Shown here in pieces: positions 61,501 to 64,000 of a DNA stretch of 64,000 bases. The stretch is from Alligator mississippiensis (lineage: Eukaryota; Chordata; Crocodylia; Alligatoridae), in the NCBI RefSeq assembly GCF_030867095.1, contig NC_081828.1, positions 209,008,978 through 209,072,977 of the forward strand, written 5' to 3'. The notes under the pieces are model-generated. The model did no database searches and was not told where the DNA came from. It was given only the letters and a program-made list of their open reading frames with translations. Position 1 is the first letter of the stretch; every line of letters begins with the position of its first letter. The translations under genes were made by a program, and so were the position numbers.

Positions 61501-62681
61501 CTTATTAGGGAAGATTCCTATTTATCAGTCCTTCTTTTTTCCTAAATGAATTTGATAACAGACCCTTTCTTTTTCAGCATCTTCTACCTTAGTCTTTCAT
61601 AAAATCAGGACATAACATCACATAATATTCAGTCAGTTTCATATCTTAATGTCCTAAAGTTTTGATGTTTTCAGATTCAAGGTTCTGATATAAAATCATA
61701 TCAAGTTGGAATACTGATGATGAATCAAGACTTTAATGAGTCTATTCTTCAAGAAGGAGGAGTTTAAAGGAAAAGTTTAACATGTTGTCCATCACTGGAA
61801 AAATCAGTCACTAGATAATTCAAGAAATGAAACAGAACAGCTGTTTTTTATCCTATAAATATCCTGGGGCACCTGTACATGTCACATGGTTTAATCATCA
61901 TTAAATTAAATAGGTTTATTAAAATTTAAACGTGTTTAGTTGGGAGTATCGCACCCGTGTTTGCACATACTAGGTTTTTGAATGAATTAAGCTTTGGAGC
62001 ATCACATCTGTGTTTGCATGTATTAGGCTTTCGAATGAATTAAGCTTCAGAGTGTCAAATCAGTGTTTGCACATATTAGGTTTTTGAACAAATTCAGCCC
62101 ATTCCCTGCCTGATGCCACAAGAGAGTGGGACAGTCCCTCACTGCCCAGCCTGTGCCCTGCCACACAGCTGTGGGAGCATGGAGATATCACATGGCACAA
62201 GAAAAAAAAATGGCAGCAATTTGAAGGGGCGAACTATAAAAAAGTTGCAGCACCATCTGGTGGACAAAGAGGCTCATTACATATCTCTAAGTGCCTTTGT
62301 GTTTGCACACAATGAATCCATGGACACAACACTTTAATTCCCAATGAGCTAAACTAAACTACATCCTGGGAGTTTTAGTTTAATGCATCAAAAGACTTAA
62401 ATAAAAAGCGTCCATAAATCCCGCTCATGCAAGCAGTCACGCCATTGCAGCTCAAGAAAGGGCAAAAAATTTGGTGTGTACAAACACCCCTGGAGCTCAA
62501 ACCTTAGGAGACAAAGTTATACTTACCAGACTTCCACTGCTCAGCACTATCATGAATATGATAAAATTTTCAAACCAGTTATGTTCAACAATTCTGAAGC
62601 AGGTTTTCCTAAATCTCCACCAAGTGTCACCTGGGTATTTTGTGATGTCCACTGAACAGAATGGAAAATATCGGACACAGC
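15617..62681 (-). CDS. SCN11A: Voltage-gated sodium channel alpha subunit, 3' half (nine exons, SCN11A/Nav1.9-like)
   Basis: The nine exons join as 62681-62527, 56127-55954, 51080-50943, 44370-44107, 43191-43138, 35199-35062, 29866-29762, 26308-26044 and 16560-15617, all on the minus strand. Together they give 744 codons plus a stop with no frameshift. The product is the pore-forming subunit of a plasma-membrane sodium channel. The window covers domain III S1-S6 with the selectivity lysine, the III-IV inactivation linker, domain IV with the selectivity alanine, and the cytoplasmic EF-hand-like and IQ region. Assignment to SCN11A rests on features I recall from that paralogue (FVSY before IVS6, [27 protein letters not shown], short tail), against SCN5A/SCN10A-like features such as ITTTLRRK. 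The family call is near certain; the paralogue call is about 60 percent. Domains I and II lie outside the window. Confidence 0.95.
17184..18105. mobile_element. hAT-like element, first of a tandem pair
   Basis: The ends are CAGTGGTTCTCAACTTG and, reverse-complemented, CAGTGATTCTCAACTAG. The target duplication is CTCTAAAG (17176-17183) and CTCTAGAG (18106-18113). The size is about 922 bp with no intact transposase frame. Confidence 0.9.
18114..18365. mobile_element. hAT-like element, second of a tandem pair
   Basis: The ends are CAGGGTTTCTCAAC and, reverse-complemented, CAGCGGTTCTCAAC. The left flank is the same CTCTAGAG that closes the previous element; the right flank is CTGTAGAG (18366-18373). 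It is a 252-bp non-autonomous copy. Confidence 0.88.
18462..18580 (-). mobile_element. CR1 3' terminal fragment
   Basis: It carries the terminal ATTCATAGATTCATAGATG repeat followed by the GGAAGGGACC...GAGTCC-type CR1 3' UTR. It closely matches the start of the long copy at 21957 and is truncated after roughly 110 bp. Confidence 0.9.
19308..19345. repeat. 38-bp near-perfect palindrome
   Basis: The sequence reads the same on both strands except for one mismatched pair; its centre is TGATTAACATGTTAATCA. It can extrude as a cruciform. Confidence 0.9.
19381..19442. repeat. Hairpin with AAACCAGTCATAA arms
   Basis: The arms AAACCAGTCATAA and TTATGACTGGTTT are exact complements around an AT-rich loop of about 28 bases, with weaker similarity extending outward. 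Confidence 0.85.
19870..21060 (+). repeat. GC-rich dispersed repeat, copy 1
   Basis: The core shares runs such as GGGCAGGGAGCCC and ATCTGGGGGGCACA with 27540-27900 in the same direction. The right end is an AT-rich arm with TCAGAGAATTTGCAATTT and GGAAAACCAGGATCCCT, whose complement-like form begins the other copy. Long open frames in both strands are composition artefacts. Confidence 0.65.
21957..23230 (-). mobile_element. CR1 LINE, long copy with 385-codon RT frame
   Basis: The minus-strand frame at 23200-22043 is uninterrupted and covers the RT from [16 protein letters not shown] through [10 protein letters not shown] and the catalytic FADD box to the C-terminal [19 protein letters not shown]. 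The 3' end is the CR1 CATAGATTCATAGATG tail. The 5' end is truncated near NQHGF, so endonuclease and ORF1 are missing. The intact frame suggests a comparatively young insertion. It lies in the sense direction of the sodium channel gene. Confidence 0.96.
24563..24765. repeat. Multi-hairpin repeat
   Basis: It contains TGAGCCATG-tct-CATGGCTCA and GCTACTGTGCAGTAGC-type palindromes, the latter repeated as GCTACTGCGCAGTAGC. The sequence resumes for a few bases after the transposon at 24766-25501, which therefore inserted into it. Confidence 0.6.
24766..25501. mobile_element. DNA transposon with GGCTAGGGACAGACATT ends, copy A
   Basis: Both ends are the identical 17-mer GGCTAGGGACAGACATT in inverted orientation. 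It is flanked by TAG on each side (24763-24765 and 25502-25504), suggesting a 3-bp target duplication. Inside the left end AAACTGGTTTAA-type motifs recur. It is 736 bp with no transposase. A Harbinger-type origin is a guess from the 3-bp duplication. Confidence 0.85.
26044..26308 (-). CDS. SCN11A: SCN exon: domain IV S1-S3
   Basis: This 265-bp exon starts [11 protein letters not shown] after TTTCAG and ends with one base of a split codon before GTAAGT. It is two codons shorter than the common 271 bp. It holds IVS1 ([15 protein letters not shown]), S2 ([15 protein letters not shown]) with its conserved glutamate, the [13 protein letters not shown] link and S3. RHYYFTN is characteristic of sodium channel domain IV. 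Confidence 0.96.
26770..27070. other. AT-rich intron stretch, no gene
   Basis: Nothing recognisable. The preceding 26540-26760 is a short GC-rich segment with no clear family. Confidence 0.4.
27075..28290 (+). repeat. GC-rich dispersed repeat, copy 2
   Basis: AT-rich ends (TCCTGGTTTTCTCTGTTCAC at the left; GGAAAACCCAGATCCCTTA at the right, partly complementary) enclose a GC-rich core similar to copy 1 at 19870-21060. Several overlapping frames of 100-180 codons exist in both strands and have no family resemblance. Confidence 0.65.
28313..29427. mobile_element. hAT-like transposon, TAGGGCTGTG family, copy 2
   Basis: The ends are TAGGGCTGTGCAAAA and, reverse-complemented, TAGGGCTCTGCAAATT. 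The flanks CTAATTAT (28305-28312) and CTGGTTAT (29428-29435) match at six of eight. The interior contains about eight tandem degenerate units of the form GGAACTGAGC...CCCCAGCCCGATC, each about 60 bp, between 28760 and 29260. Confidence 0.85.
29762..29866 (-). CDS. SCN11A: SCN exon: III-IV linker with inactivation motif (LFL)
   Basis: This exon is exactly 105 bp (35 codons), the family size. It begins [20 protein letters not shown] and ends [10 protein letters not shown] before a GTAAGA donor. This cytoplasmic linker is the hinged lid that plugs the open pore. The hydrophobic latch is normally IFM followed by T; here the codons are CTA TTT TTG, LFL, followed by T. The central phenylalanine is kept. 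The residues downstream ([22 protein letters not shown]) are almost unchanged, so the alignment is unambiguous. Confidence 0.97.
29867..29868 (-). other. AC-type 3' splice site
   Basis: The intron ends CATTTCCGTATAC and the exon starts TTAGGTGGA. There is no U12-type TCCTTAAC branch site nearby, which fits the ATAAGT subclass thought to be spliced by the major spliceosome (SCN4A intron 21 type). Confidence 0.8.
29985..30790 (-). mobile_element. CR1-like LINE 3' fragment (divergent subfamily)
   Basis: The minus-strand C-terminus reads [20 protein letters not shown] and [14 protein letters not shown], a CR1-type end from another subfamily, followed by a 3' UTR reaching the ATTATAGAGAGGTAGGG end near 29985. 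Confidence 0.8.
31020..33540 (-). mobile_element. RTE/jockey-like LINE, degenerate, endonuclease and RT
   Basis: Minus-strand segments include an endonuclease part near 32300-33100 ([30 protein letters not shown]) and RT segments [60 protein letters not shown] and LQYADD. The order is that of an APE-LINE distinct from CR1; similar ORFs are often mislabelled craniofacial development protein 2-like. Stops are numerous. Confidence 0.8.
33755..34548. mobile_element. Possible DNA transposon with GGCCTGTCCCYTTAAG ends
   Basis: GGGCCTGTCCCTTTAAGGG at the left and, reverse-complemented, GGCCTGTCCCCTTAAGAG at the right form inverted ends about 790 bp apart. The interior has no protein family. At 34190-34262 there are repeated AGAGTGTACACAGA units and a perfect palindrome AGAGCTGTACAGCTCT. 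Element type uncertain. Confidence 0.45.
34560..35055. other. Intron stretch, apparently unique
   Basis: AT-rich with no repeats or coding potential noticed. It lies at the 5' end of the AT-AC intron. Confidence 0.5.
35056..35061 (-). other. AT-type 5' splice site (ATAAGT)
   Basis: Directly after the codon AAG the intron begins ATAAGTACTT. The paired acceptor at 29867-29868 ends TATAC. Joining AAG to TTA gives KKLGG, the conserved start of the inactivation linker. A GT-AG alternative shifted by four bases (ATAA|GTACTT with CTTAG|GTGG) would give KKISG of the same length, so it cannot be excluded by frame alone. The AT-AC reading restores the conserved residues and matches the known minor intron class at this position. 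Confidence 0.85.
35062..35199 (-). CDS. SCN11A: SCN exon: domain III S6
   Basis: This 138-bp, phase-0 exon encodes [10 protein letters not shown], then S6 ([27 protein letters not shown]) and ends NEQRKK. The usual sequence after S6 has IDNF; here it is INNF. The acceptor is TTATAG. The exon ends AAAAAAG followed by ATAAGT, not GT, which is the 5' end expected of the AT-AC class intron known at this position in mammalian SCN genes. Confidence 0.96.
35735..37990 (-). mobile_element. CR1 LINE, long degenerate copy
   Basis: Minus-strand frames give the post-endonuclease region ([27 protein letters not shown]) at 37597-37250, RT segments ([29 protein letters not shown]) and the C-terminus. The 3' end starts near 35735. 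It is the longest CR1 here but is broken by frameshifts and small deletions. The 37660-37990 part is assigned by position only. Confidence 0.85.
38050..38775 (-). mobile_element. CR1 LINE 3' fragment
   Basis: The minus strand encodes [20 protein letters not shown] and [14 protein letters not shown]; the 3' end carries CATAGATTTCATAGACATTAGGG-like sequence. It is 5'-truncated near 38775. Confidence 0.93.
38780..39420. repeat. GC-rich segment with CTCCATGCCACTGCAT-like units
   Basis: Degenerate units of about 60-70 bp containing CAGCTCCA(T/C)G(C/A)CAC recur between 38890 and 39230. No gene. Confidence 0.4.
39512..39649. repeat. Inverted repeat (52-56-bp arms)
   Basis: Arms 39512-39567 and 39598-39649 are reverse complements over nearly their full length, with GTTCCTTCTGCACTTA and GTGTGGCTGT in the first and their complements in the second. 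The loop is about 30 bases. It lies next to an RTE-like LINE fragment. Confidence 0.85.
39740..40560 (-). mobile_element. RTE/jockey-like LINE fragment
   Basis: The minus-strand frame has [36 protein letters not shown] and [18 protein letters not shown], the conserved stretch before the RT of the same LINE family as 31020-33540. Confidence 0.8.
40640..41125 (-). mobile_element. CR1-like LINE fragment, part 1
   Basis: Minus-strand [21 protein letters not shown] and associated CR1 3' region; a poly-C tract at about 40868-40894 interrupts it. It continues at 42181-42410 after an insertion. Confidence 0.75.
41126..42180. repeat. GC-rich insertion splitting a CR1
   Basis: The left end ACATCTATGTGAG and right end (reverse-complemented) ACATCTACACACG are similar, suggesting weak inverted ends. 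The interior has repeated GCAGAGTGGGGGCTGGGAG-like units and no protein family. The surrounding CR1 is contiguous without it. Confidence 0.55.
42181..42410 (-). mobile_element. CR1-like LINE fragment, part 2
   Basis: Plus-strand text CATTTTATTGGCTTTTTTGG through TTACCTTGTGCTTGTC follows the antisense CR1 pattern expected directly after 41125, so it completes the interrupted copy. Confidence 0.65.
42411..43137. other. Intron stretch, no gene
   Basis: Unremarkable AT-rich intron between the CR1 fragment and the 54-bp filter exon. No repeats identified. Confidence 0.5.
43138..43191 (-). CDS. SCN11A: SCN exon: domain III selectivity filter
   Basis: This 54-bp, 18-codon exon has the invariant size for this position in the family. 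The acceptor is TTTTTTCAG and the donor GTATGT. It reads [18 protein letters not shown]. The lysine of FKGW is the K of the DEKA sodium-selectivity ring, and the methionine of KGWM, a position where tetrodotoxin-resistant channels of some predators and pufferfish differ, has the ordinary residue. Confidence 0.97.
44107..44370 (-). CDS. SCN11A: SCN exon: domain III S4-S5 linker, S5 and pore turret
   Basis: This 264-bp, phase-0 exon starts [15 protein letters not shown] (S4-S5 linker), continues through S5 ([12 protein letters not shown]) and the extracellular turret, and ends YLALLQV at a GTAAGT donor. The turret has two cysteines and several N-glycosylation sequons (NISP is proline-blocked; NIT and NVT are plausible). 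The top of S5 reads GVNEFGGKF; the glutamate replaces a residue that is hydrophobic in the paralogues I recall (GVNLF, GVYFF). The next exon supplies the selectivity filter. Confidence 0.96.
44521..44641. mobile_element. Fragment of the GGCTAGGGACAGACATT transposon family
   Basis: The end segment CAGGCTTTTTGAATGTCTGT and the preceding TAGGCAGGTTAGACTAACCT match the right parts of copies A and B. Only the right end remains. Confidence 0.75.
44690..45130 (-). mobile_element. CR1 LINE fragment with poly-C tract
   Basis: Minus-strand [19 protein letters not shown] and [14 protein letters not shown] identify CR1. A C run of about 16 at 44691-44708 sits at the point homologous to the run in the 40640-41125 copy. 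Confidence 0.85.
45131..46725 (-). mobile_element. CR1 LINE, long copy with few frame breaks
   Basis: Three consecutive minus-strand frames (46700-46161, 46115-45471, 45449-45234) cover RT from [23 protein letters not shown] through [17 protein letters not shown] to the C-terminal [12 protein letters not shown]. The catalytic box reads FTDDTN instead of FADDTK. A short duplication of TTCATAGTTTCCCCTC at 45458-45515 disrupts the frame. The 3' end near 45140 carries the usual CATAG tail. Confidence 0.95.
46726..47420 (-). mobile_element. CR1 LINE fragment, older subfamily
   Basis: Minus-strand [25 protein letters not shown] and [14 protein letters not shown] match CR1 RT. It abuts the previous copy directly. 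Confidence 0.85.
47421..48255. other. Intron stretch with CT-rich unclassified sequence
   Basis: 47670-48230 has many CCTGACC/CTCTGG units. A TATATATAG motif is at about 47666. No ORF or ends allow a classification. Confidence 0.35.
48259..49401. mobile_element. DNA transposon with GGCTAGGGACAGACATT ends, copy B
   Basis: The left end GGCTAGAGACAGACATT and right end (reverse-complemented) GGCAAGGGACAGACATT are flanked by AAA (48256-48258 and 49402-49404). The terminal 200 bp match copy A; the interior is longer (1143 bp in all) and GC-rich, with a C run at 48622 and a (GT)n tract at 48744. No transposase. Confidence 0.83.
49480..50045. repeat. Probable old dispersed repeat (TACAGTAACTATGG type)
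   Basis: TACAGTAACTATGGCTTTTC and CCCCATGTAAGTACACATGTGC resemble a repeat I know from turtle and crocodile DNA. The ends are not defined. 50046-50942 appears to be ordinary AT-rich intron. Confidence 0.35.
50943..51080 (-). CDS. SCN11A: SCN exon: domain III S3-S4 voltage sensor
   Basis: This 138-bp, phase-0 exon begins ISFISF after CTGTACAG, matching the usual VSLVSL start, and ends EGIK before GTAAGA. The S4 segment ([18 protein letters not shown]) keeps the arginine/lysine ladder of a domain III voltage sensor. The S3-S4 loop (about residues 7-24 of the exon) does not resemble the mammalian loop and makes the exon five codons longer than the usual 123 bp. The S4 sequence makes the identification secure. 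The exact acceptor is the only AG that keeps phase and gives the ISFISF match. Confidence 0.94.
51190..51870. repeat. GC-rich repeat containing a small CR1 piece
   Basis: The region is GC-rich without a gene. At 51560-51630 the minus strand reads [17 protein letters not shown], a fragment of CR1 ORF2 joined to unrelated GC-rich sequence. Confidence 0.55.
52100..53480 (-). mobile_element. Ancient CR1/L3-like LINE, split by a hAT
   Basis: Antisense CR1/L3 patterns (GTCACCTCTTAGCCTTCTC, CTTTCCAATTTTTCAATACC, TTGAAGTATGGAAACAATG) lie on both sides of the insertion at 52421-53045. Removing it rejoins GTAGACT to GTGGTCAAGTCACC, as expected for the LINE. Confidence 0.6.
52421..53045. mobile_element. 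hAT-like GC-rich element in an L3/CR1 fragment
   Basis: Inverted ends AGGAGTGGGCA and (reverse-complemented) AGGGGTGGGCA are flanked by CGTAGACT (52413-52420) and TCTAGACT (53046-53053), a six-of-eight target duplication. The interior has repeated GGATCACAGCTCTTCCC(T/C)GG units near 52538 and 52848. Confidence 0.7.
54306..54492 (+). repeat. Dispersed repeat, plus copy of an inverted pair
   Basis: The sequence from TGTGATAGAAAATACTGTGA through AGTGTAGAAGGGATTA to TACATTGTGTAAAAAATAG matches the reverse complement of 59819-60010 along its whole length. Confidence 0.85.
54900..55600 (-). mobile_element. Possible ancient L3-type LINE remnant
   Basis: TTTTTCCAGTACACGGGAACC and nearby phrases follow the antisense CR1/L3 RT pattern but are highly decayed. 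55601-55953 is plain intron. Confidence 0.4.
55954..56127 (-). CDS. SCN11A: SCN exon: domain III S1-S2-S3
   Basis: This is a 174-bp, phase-0 exon, the canonical size. The acceptor is TTTCCAG and the donor is GTAAGT. It encodes [11 protein letters not shown] (IIIS1-S2 loop), S2 with FFLEMILKW, and S3 beginning SAWCWLDF. The S2 glutamate and the first S3 aspartate of the gating-charge transfer centre are present. The last codon is TGG, so S3 reads VIVW where sodium channels as I know them have IVD. The exon length and donor quality argue that this is a real substitution and not a mis-called boundary. A weaker GTGTGG donor two codons earlier is the only alternative I see. Confidence 0.96.
56440..56560. 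repeat. Repeat end with GAAGAAGGGTCTG...AATAAAAGATA
   Basis: CCTGAAGAAGGGTCTGCG, AAAGCTTGCAG and GTTCTAATAAAAGATA resemble a dispersed reptile repeat end. A reverse-orientation relative lies at 19030-19150 (CCCGAAGAAATGTACCTGC and CCAATAAAAGTTACCAC when reverse-complemented). Confidence 0.5.
56640..58030 (+). mobile_element. RTE/jockey-like LINE 3' part, antisense to the gene
   Basis: Plus-strand pieces [59 protein letters not shown] and [18 protein letters not shown] follow the 3' RT and C-terminal region of the family seen at 31020 and 39740. Stops are many. 58031-58480 has no recognisable feature. Confidence 0.8.
58480..58720. mobile_element. Left part of a GGCTAGGGACAGACATT-family element, copy D
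   Basis: TTAGGACAGAAGATACACATAAA, followed by GTGATCTGAAACTGATTTAA and GTCCCAGATCCCTTCCTGA, matches the left 230 bp of copies A and B. A right end is not visible; the interior passes into the minisatellite-like block. Confidence 0.7.
58930..59500. repeat. GC-rich tandem repeat, unit about 175 bp
   Basis: Three or so units share CAGGGTCTGCCC/TGGGGTCTGCC, then GAAGCCCCT...GGGCTTTT, then CAGGCTGG...CCTCTGAGAGGYAGAGG. A related block occurs in inverted orientation at 60040-60420. ORFs across it are artefacts. Confidence 0.7.
59512..59799. mobile_element. Tigger/mariner-like MITE with TA duplication
   Basis: The ends CAGGCGACCCTCATCATTTG and (reverse-complemented) CAGGAAACCCTTGCTATTCA are flanked by TA (59510-59511 and 59800-59801). 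It is 288 bp. Inside the left end is a perfect hairpin: GGGGGATACG (59533-59542), CTCT, CGTATCCCCC (59547-59556). Confidence 0.8.
59819..60010 (-). repeat. Dispersed repeat, minus copy of an inverted pair
   Basis: Reverse complement of 54306-54492, including TGTGACAAAAAATACTGTGA and GGGATTAAAGAGG. It joins directly to the inverted GC-rich block at 60040-60420. Confidence 0.85.
60040..60420. repeat. Inverted counterpart of the 175-bp GC-rich repeat
   Basis: Two units in the opposite direction to 58930-59500: AAAAAGCCCCTGGTAGGGGC, CAGACCCCAGCTGGGGG and CCTCTCATAGGCAGGAGCTG are complements of motifs in the other block. Confidence 0.65.
60580..60631. repeat. 52-bp hAT-end-only hairpin
   Basis: CAGTGCTCCTCAAC and GTTGAGAACCACTG, nearly complementary, enclose about 24 bases. 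It looks like the two ends of a CAGTGGTTCTCAAC hAT with the middle lost. No target duplication seen. Confidence 0.55.
60640..61935. other. Intron stretch, CT-rich then AT-rich, no gene
   Basis: 60640-61210 is strongly pyrimidine-biased on the plus strand. No repeat family or coding frame recognised. Confidence 0.45.
61939..62097. repeat. Three tandem 53-bp units
   Basis: TGTTTGCA recurs at 61958, 62011 and 62064, each followed by TA(C/T)TAGG(T/C)TT and GAA(T/C)(G/A)AATT(A/C)A. The period is exactly 53 bp. Units differ by several substitutions. Confidence 0.9.
62527..62681 (-). CDS. SCN11A: SCN exon: end of II-III linker and domain III S1
   Basis: This 155-bp exon has exactly the size of the corresponding exon in vertebrate SCN genes. 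It begins after a TTTTAG acceptor with two bases of a split codon and ends CTG before a GTAAGT donor. The translation includes the conserved linker motif WWRFRKTC, then [10 protein letters not shown] and the IIIS1 stretch [15 protein letters not shown](R/K)LRKTC just before IIIS1 is diagnostic of sodium channels. The preceding exon is not in the window: nothing SCN-like is visible between 62682 and 64000, so the gene continues off the right edge. Confidence 0.96.
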
Positions 62682-62860
62682 CTAAAACAAAAAGGAGAGA
62701 ACATCCATATCCACAAAATACGTAGGGCCATAAGACAGGATGAAGCCCTCTGGCACTGTAAAACGTGCTCAGATCTAATATTCAGGAGTACTGAGAGATA
62801 CACAATCTTACTAGTATTTTGGTAACTAAAGCCTCTAGCAGATGTTTAAATAATGATGGT
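62682..62860. other. Intron sequence upstream of the 155-bp exon
   Basis: Follows the TTTTAG acceptor. No preceding SCN exon is visible here or further right in the window. Confidence 0.6.
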
Positions 62861-63039
62861 GTCACAGGGCACCTCGGTGCTCCTGCTCCTAGAGAGGAGA
62901 AACTGCCAGGGAGAGAGGGAGAGCGCCCTGGCATGACATAACGAGCCCAGCTGAGGGTTGCCAGGGTAACGAGCACAGCTGCGGGTTGCTGGGGCAACTA
63001 AGGAGAGCCAGCTGCCTGTAGGAGGCAGGGCCTGGCCCT

Positions 63040-63045
63040 TATAAA
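63040..63045 (+). promoter_or_regulatory. TATA-box-like motif in an LTR-like repeat
   Basis: TATAAA within CCCTTATAAAGCCC, about 50 bp before a perfect hexamer array. Promoter activity is inferred from the motif only. Confidence 0.35.
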
Positions 63046-63090
63046 GCCCAGGGCTGAGGCTAGGCTGGCAGTTTCCTGCCAGCAGCCAGA

Positions 63091-63175
63091 GGGGCAGGGG
63101 CAGGGGCAGGGGCAGGGGCAGGGGCAGGGGCAGGGGCAGGGGCAGGGGCAGGGGCAGGGGCAGGGGCAGGGGCAG

Positions 63176-63216
<41 letters not shown>
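63091..63216. repeat. Perfect hexamer array (GGGGCA)14 GGGGCT (CGGGCT)6
   Basis: Twenty-one uninterrupted hexamers, 126 bp, switch from GGGGCA to CGGGCT at 63175-63181. The G-rich strand is the plus strand. The Ser-Pro/Cys-Pro open frame on the other strand is produced by the repeat. Confidence 0.97.
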
Positions 63217-63217
<1 letters not shown>

Positions 63218-63612
63218 CTGCAGTTAGGATGGGAGGAAAAGCCTAACAGCAAGTACAGCTCATGAGAGCTCTGAAGGTTGGAGTAATGGTGCTAAGTTAT
63301 AGCCAGGTAGCTTACTTTGTAGTGGCTAGGTGCCATATGTTTTAGTTGTGGCCGGGAGGCTTGCAGTATGCTTTTGCTATGCTATTACACCGGTGGTTTG
63401 GGCGAGGCTGTAGGGGTTGGAGGAGGCCTCATAGGGGGGCTCATGGTAAAGTGGGGCCCCTGGCACCAGTGAGGGTGCACTAGGCCCTGAGAGTTGCAGG
63501 GCAGAGTCGTGGGGTCAGTTAAGCTCAGAGGAGCGGCTGAACCTCATAGGGACCCACAGGGGGTGGGACCCTAGCGCCAGTGAGGGCGCAACTTGCGGGG
63601 TGTGCAGACACC

Positions 63613-63855
63613 AGCCCCGGAGAGGGGCATTTTGAGAAGCCCCAACGCGGGCACGACGAGCCCCGGAGAGGGGCGTTTTGAGAAGCCCCAGCGTGGGCAC
63701 GACGAGCCCCAGGAAGGGAGGAGTGCACTTTAGAGAAGCCCAGCGTGGGTACAGCAAGCCCAGAGAGGGGGCACCATTATTAAGGAGCCCAGTGTGGGCA
63801 CAGTGAGCCCCAGAGAGGGGGCGATAATATTGAGAAGCCTGAGACAGGCGTAGCG
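63613..63855. repeat. Minisatellite, five units of 46-52 bp
   Basis: Units start at 63613, 63659, 63705, 63757 and 63806, each with AGCCC(C)(G/A)GAGAGGGG or a variant, TTGAGAAGCCC, and GTGGGCACGACG or a variant. The first two differ at only three positions. After 63880 a second degenerate repeat (GGTGCTG(C/T)GGTGG) continues to the window edge. Confidence 0.88.
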
Positions 63856-64000
63856 AGCCTGGCTGTAGGCTAGTGCAGCAATAGCCCTCGGATAGGGGCA
63901 GGGTGCTGCGGTGGACCCCGACAGAAAGGGTTAGTAGTATGACGCCCCAGGAGAAAGGCAAGGTGCTGTGGTGGTCCCCGGAGAAAGGGGATAGCAGTGA

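Larger units (their letters stand above)
62861..63585 (+). repeat. LTR-like block with TATA box
   Basis: TGTCACAGGGCACC begins a GC-rich block with repeated ACGAGC(C/A)CAGCTGNGGGTTGC(C/T)(A/G)GGG units (62940-62998) and a TATAAA at 63040-63045 in a GGCCCTTATAAAGCCC context. The order TG start, TATA, GC-rich leader resembles an LTR. No 3' CA end or second LTR is visible before the window ends. Confidence 0.4.

Noticed and set aside
15617-62681. Channel locus as a processed or decayed pseudogene
   Set aside because: Introns are present, all nine exons are open with sound splice sites and phases, and catalytic pore and voltage-sensor residues are intact in nearly all positions.
62998-63252. Ser-Pro/Cys-Pro repeat protein
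   Set aside because: It is simply the antisense translation of the hexamer array.
63091-63855. CRISPR-like array
   Set aside because: Units are contiguous or vary in length with no unique spacers; this is eukaryotic satellite DNA.
63515-63961. 148-codon frame with repeated GLLYPRW/GLVVPTLG-like units
   Set aside because: The periodicity comes from the 46-52-bp minisatellite. Possible LTR-element leader, but no known protein.

Overview
This looks like a vertebrate, almost certainly reptilian, nuclear genome window. It holds many CR1 LINE copies with the (ATTCATAG)n-type 3' end, several hAT and Harbinger-like short DNA transposons, Tx1-type and RTE-like LINEs and a Ty3/gypsy remnant. The repeat mixture resembles crocodilian DNA; that assignment is from memory of such genomes and is not proven here.

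One host gene is present. The last nine coding exons of a voltage-gated sodium channel alpha subunit lie on the minus strand from 62681 down to 15617. They encode the end of the II-III linker, all of domain III, the inactivation linker, all of domain IV and the C-terminal EF-hand/IQ region (744 complete codons). Exon sizes of 155, 174, 54 and 105 bp match the standard vertebrate SCN exon pattern, and every junction keeps the frame. Many residues resemble the SCN11A (Nav1.9) branch of the SCN5A/10A/11A clade. The 5' half of the gene lies beyond the right edge. No other host gene is supported.

Layout: 1-13.6 kb is downstream intergenic DNA made of nested repeats (L1/Tx1 fragments, an LTR-like block, two nested hATs, a gypsy pol remnant cut by a CR1). 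13.9-15.6 kb is probable 3' UTR. 15.6-62.7 kb is the channel gene, whose introns hold CR1s (all in the gene's sense direction), tandem hATs, a 1-kb fold-back, GC-rich repeat blocks, RTE-like LINEs and a family with GGCTAGGGACAGACATT ends. 62.7-64 kb is an LTR-like GC-rich block with a perfect hexamer array and minisatellites, probably still intronic.

The most interesting points are in the channel: the fast-inactivation motif reads LFL instead of IFM; the intron before it has AT-AC ends; the second S3 aspartate of domain III is a tryptophan; and the protein stops just after the IQ motif. I found no microbial-type system, CRISPR array, tRNA or rRNA.
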